From an uncultured Clostridia bacterium (GTDB lineage: Bacteria; Bacillota; Clostridia; Christensenellales; Aristaeellaceae): DNA of 7,565 nt. The number at the start of each line of letters is the position of its first letter. Positions within the stretch are counted from its first letter, which is position 1. Below are positions 5,495-7,565 of the stretch, in pieces. The stretch lies in contig CALCTW010000032.1 in the NCBI GenBank assembly GCA_937907055.1, positions 1 to 7,565 of the forward strand, given 5' to 3'. The translations under genes and the position numbers were made by a program. A model generated the notes under the pieces. The model worked only from the letters and a program-made list of their open reading frames with translations. It did no database searches and was not told the origin of the DNA.

Positions 5495-5528
5495 GATAGG
5501 TCAAGATATTAGGAAGGGGGGACGAAGG

Positions 5529-6713
5529 ATGCTGATTTATGCGAAGATCAACAAATCAACACTTGAGTTTATTCGTGCCAGACTTCAAGTGTCATATGAA
5601 TACATTGAGCGAATGACGGATTTCTCTCAGCAGAGAATCTCTGTATGGGAAGATACATCTGTCGAAAAATGGCCTACAATCAATCAGGCAAAGACTTTGG
5701 CAAAATGCTATCATATTCCGTTTGCGGGTCTCTACATGAACTCTTCAGATATAAATGTGCGTCACCTTCCTGTCCTAAGGAATATGAGAACAACAATTGA
5801 TGCTATCACTGATGAAAGTGCGGTCAACTTGGCTGTCTGGGATCTTCTGTGCGCACGTGATTTTTTTGTAGAAGCAAAGAAAGAGTTACTTGAAAGTATT
5901 CCTGATTTTACACTTGATATTGCCAGCGAAAGCGTGTCAGAGTGGGCTAAACAGATTCGCGCCTACTTTGGTATCGATTTAGCCAAGCAATATGCTTCCA
6001 GCAGCAGTAGGCAGTTTTATCTATATCTTCGCGATTGCATTGAATCTCGTGGCGTTTTTGTCCACAACTTCTCAGGTGTAGATACTGCTGTCACACGAGG
6101 CATTGCAATTTGTGATGAATCCATGCCCATTATCGGCTTGAATGAGAATGATCGTTACCCGGCAAAGTCATTTTCGATGATCCATGAGATTGTTCACATA
6201 ATCAAGCGCACGTCCTCCGTGTGCAATGATATGTATAATGCCTTCTCTGCCTACAATGAAGAAGTATTTTGTAATGCTGTTGCCGGAGAAGTGCTGACAC
6301 CCAAACAGGCTATACTGCGCGAATGCGGAAGCTATACTGCGAATGAGTTTACTCTTGATGTGATTGATCGCATCGCGAAAAAATTCTCAGTAAGCTCCGA
6401 GGTAATAGCACGTAGGCTTCTTGATCTTGACAGGATTCCCCTCAGCAGCTACCAAACCATTTCGAAAAGCCTTACTGACAGATTCCGCGCAGAACGTGAA
6501 GCGATGAAAGACGAACGCAAGCGTACTGGTCAGGGAATCCCGCGTAATATGTCCAGAGAAGCAATGGACCGGACAAGTTCTGAGATGTGCCGGGTCCTCT
6601 TGAAAGGCTACTCTGAGGGACTCTTTGATAAAAAGGATGTGTCGCACCACGTTGGAATTGGCGAGAAACACATTGACAAGTTTGTAACGGAGGTGTTGAA
6701 ATGGTACAGGTAA
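5529..6713 (+). CDS. HTH-ImmA/IrrE family metallopeptidase regulator, antitoxin-like
   Basis: A 394-residue COG2856-type protein: an N-terminal Xre-like DNA-binding segment (about 8-70, including SQQRISVWED and KWPTINQAKTLAKCYHIP) joined to an ImmA/IrrE zinc metallopeptidase domain. The zinc motif is HEIVH (219-223), and NEEVFCNAVAGEVLTP (243-258) is the usual following helix with the Glu/Asn motif. The C-terminal tail (about 345-390) resembles the extension seen in antitoxin-like members. Relatives cleave repressors (ImmA, IrrE) or sit next to DUF4411 PIN-like toxin genes as presumed antitoxins. Here the last 13 nt overlap the start of exactly such a gene, which supports the toxin-antitoxin reading. 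The start at 5529 follows a purine-rich GGAAGGGGGG ribosome site, and a strong promoter precedes it. The gene appears intact although its partner is truncated. All key peptidase residues are present. Confidence 0.88.
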   Translation: MLIYAKINKSTLEFIRARLQVSYEYIERMTDFSQQRISVWEDTSVEKWPTINQAKTLAKCYHIPFAGLYMNSSDINVRHLPVLRNMRTTIDAITDESAVNLAVWDLLCARDFFVEAKKELLESIPDFTLDIASESVSEWAKQIRAYFGIDLAKQYASSSSRQFYLYLRDCIESRGVFVHNFSGVDTAVTRGIAICDESMPIIGLNENDRYPAKSFSMIHEIVHIIKRTSSVCNDMYNAFSAYNEEVFCNAVAGEVLTPKQAILRECGSYTANEFTLDVIDRIAKKFSVSSEVIARRLLDLDRIPLSSYQTISKSLTDRFRAEREAMKDERKRTGQGIPRNMSREAMDRTSSEMCRVLLKGYSEGLFDKKDVSHHVGIGEKHIDKFVTEVLKWYR

Positions 6714-6844
6714 CGGTCGCACCGTATCGATACATAATCGACACTTCCTCAATGTTGTCACAGAAGGACAATGAACCTCATCGTCGGAAAATATTCCGTA
6801 GTCAATGGTGTTATATATTATATGCGACTTCTGGAAGAGCGTAA
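6701..6844 (+). pseudogene. DUF4411 / PIN-like toxin gene, truncated at the N-terminal part
   Basis: The frame starts with ATG at 6701, inside the end of the ImmA-like gene, with a GGAGG 7 nt upstream. Residues 9-36 (YRYIIDTSSMLSQKDN, then EPHRRKIFRSQW) match the beginning of DUF4411 proteins, which belong to the PIN-like nuclease superfamily: hydrophobic strand, catalytic Asp-14 in IDTSS, and the conserved FxxxW ending the first helix. After Trp-36 similarity ends, and the frame closes at a TAA at 6842-6844 after 47 codons; whole members are about 150-170 residues. The remaining acidic active-site residues are absent, so no nuclease activity is expected. The break lies about 80 nt before the serine recombinase gene, suggesting that a mobile element inserted here. 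The missing 3' part may lie on the far side of the element, outside the window. Confidence 0.75.
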
Positions 6845-6888
6845 GCTCCGAAAGAGGATCGCATTTTTTCATGGAAGGAGGGCGCTGA
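6808..6888 (+). mobile_element. Proposed left end of a Tn4451/TnpX-type integrated element
   Basis: Toxin similarity ends at Trp-36 (TGG, 6806-6808), and the recombinase ribosome site begins near 6875. The element end should lie between them, probably in or near the AT-rich patch at 6811-6823. The exact attachment core cannot be set without the other end, which is outside the window. Confidence 0.5.
6822..6869 (+). terminator. Terminator-like hairpin in the recombinase leader
   Basis: ATGCGA (6822-6827) pairs with TCGCAT (6859-6864), and CTTCT (6828-6832) with AGAGG (6853-6857), apart from one bulged A and one G-U pair. The stem is capped by GAGC-GTAA-GCTC (6837-6848). Six Ts run at 6864-6869. 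This is a good intrinsic terminator shape, yet it lies only a few nt before the recombinase ribosome site (AGGAGG, 6875-6880). It may act as an attenuator or as insulation against read-through from the host operon. The toxin-remnant stop codon is in the loop. Confidence 0.6.
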
Positions 6889-7565
6889 ATGATAGATCTG
6901 TCGTTTGCAGCCCTGTATGAACGCCTGAGCCGTGATGATGAACTTCAGGGCGAATCGAACTCGATCACCAATCAGAAACGCCTCTTGGAGAACTACGCTC
7001 GGGATCATGGCATCACCAACTTTGTCCACTACACCGATGATGGTATCTCCGGTACCCGTTTTGATCGTCCTGGCTTCATGGCCATGATGAGCGAGGTCAA
7101 CGCCGGTCACATCCACACGATCTGCGTCAAGGATATGAGCCGAATCGGTCGTGACTACCTCAAGGTTGGCGAAGTCATGGAGATGCTCCGTAAGAAAGGT
7201 GTACGCCTGGTCGCCGTCAATGACAATGTGGATAGTGAGAATGGCGATGATGACTTCATCCCGTTCCGCAACATCATGAACGAGTGGTATGCGAAGGACA
7301 CGAGCAAAAAGATTCGCTCCACCTTCGCAGCCAAGGGCAAGGCTGGTAAGCATGTTGCCAGCACTACGCCCTACGGCTACTTGAAAGACCCACTGGATCA
7401 CAACCATTGGATCGTTGATGAAGAAGCTGCTGATGTTGTGCGCCGGATCTTTAAGATGACCATTGATGGGTACGGCCCATATCAGATCAGCCAGCTTCTT
7501 GCCGAGGACAAGATCGAGATTCCCGCTGTCCATATGGCGCGTCTGGGCAACGGCTTGTGGCAGGG
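6889..7565 (+). CDS. Large serine recombinase, TnpX/Tn4451-like, C-terminus outside window
   Basis: Site-specific recombinase that would excise and insert a mobile element through a 5' phosphoserine link. The visible 225 codons hold the resolvase catalytic domain (about 5-150) with the nucleophile Ser-14 in YERLSRDDE, Arg-12, the DGISGTRFDRPGF segment (51-63) and KDMSRIGRD (81-89) carrying further catalytic arginines. The Recombinase domain begins about 155 (STTPYGYLKDP) and goes on past the right edge. Large members are about 500-700 residues. The start at 6889 follows an AGGAGG 8 nt upstream; an ATG at 6871 leads to a stop after five codons. The gene reads away from the truncated toxin and is the first gene inside the proposed element, as tnpX is in Tn4451. 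Its codon use is more GC-rich than that of the ImmA-like gene beside it, in keeping with separate origins. Confidence 0.92.
   Translation, partial: MIDLSFAALYERLSRDDELQGESNSITNQKRLLENYARDHGITNFVHYTDDGISGTRFDRPGFMAMMSEVNAGHIHTICVKDMSRIGRDYLKVGEVMEMLRKKGVRLVAVNDNVDSENGDDDFIPFRNIMNEWYAKDTSKKIRSTFAAKGKAGKHVASTTPYGYLKDPLDHNHWIVDEEAADVVRRIFKMTIDGYGPYQISQLLAEDKIEIPAVHMARLGNGLWQ

Noticed and set aside
6811..7533. 240-codon open frame on the minus strand opposite the recombinase
   Set aside because: It is the complement of a clear serine recombinase with its catalytic residues, and no start signal supports it.

Overview
The window looks like a piece of a moderately GC-rich Firmicutes (Clostridia-type) chromosome with accessory DNA on its right side. 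The reasons are strong AGGAGG-type ribosome sites, sigma-A style promoters with 17-18 bp spacers, intrinsic hairpin terminators, a Xpt/BMP purine-salvage pair, a rubrerythrin remnant and a large serine recombinase of the TnpX/Tn4451 type. No genus can be named from the sequence alone.

Left part (1-2915), ordinary chromosome. On the minus strand, a purine-salvage operon runs from a clear promoter (1413-1441) through xanthine phosphoribosyltransferase (787-1368) into a BMP-family substrate-binding protein (729 to beyond the left edge). Upstream is an unrecognised 123-residue membrane-anchored protein (1581-1952, minus) with its own promoter and terminator. It is transcribed divergently from a flavodoxin-family, cysteine-cluster NAD(P)H:FMN oxidoreductase (2183-2749, plus), with a perfect 11-bp hairpin terminator further downstream.

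Middle part (2916-3590), a decayed zone. It holds a cluster of short GAATCCAC repeats, a minus-strand terminator, and two remnants of rubrerythrin 3' ends: 31 codons at 3467-3562 and 8 codons at 3187-3213. Between them is a small gene, originally 59 codons, that is frameshifted by an exact 22-bp tandem duplication. Rubrerythrin similarity stops abruptly at 3562, which may mark the edge of inserted DNA.

Right part (3591-7565), regulatory and mobile cargo. A minus-strand ECF sigma factor and its membrane anti-sigma factor overlap by 11 bp. Divergent from them is a plus-strand HTH/ImmA-IrrE metalloprotease regulator (5529-6713). It overlaps by 13 nt the start of a DUF4411/PIN-like toxin gene that is cut off after about 36 recognisable codons. 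The cut lies at about 6808, just before a serine recombinase (6889 to beyond the right edge) reading away from the junction. The simplest reading is that a Tn4451/TnpX-type element inserted into the toxin gene, leaving the ImmA-like partner intact and the toxin broken. The recombinase leader carries a strong hairpin followed by six Ts. The stop codon of the truncated toxin frame falls in its loop, so translation of the toxin remnant could affect read-through into the recombinase.
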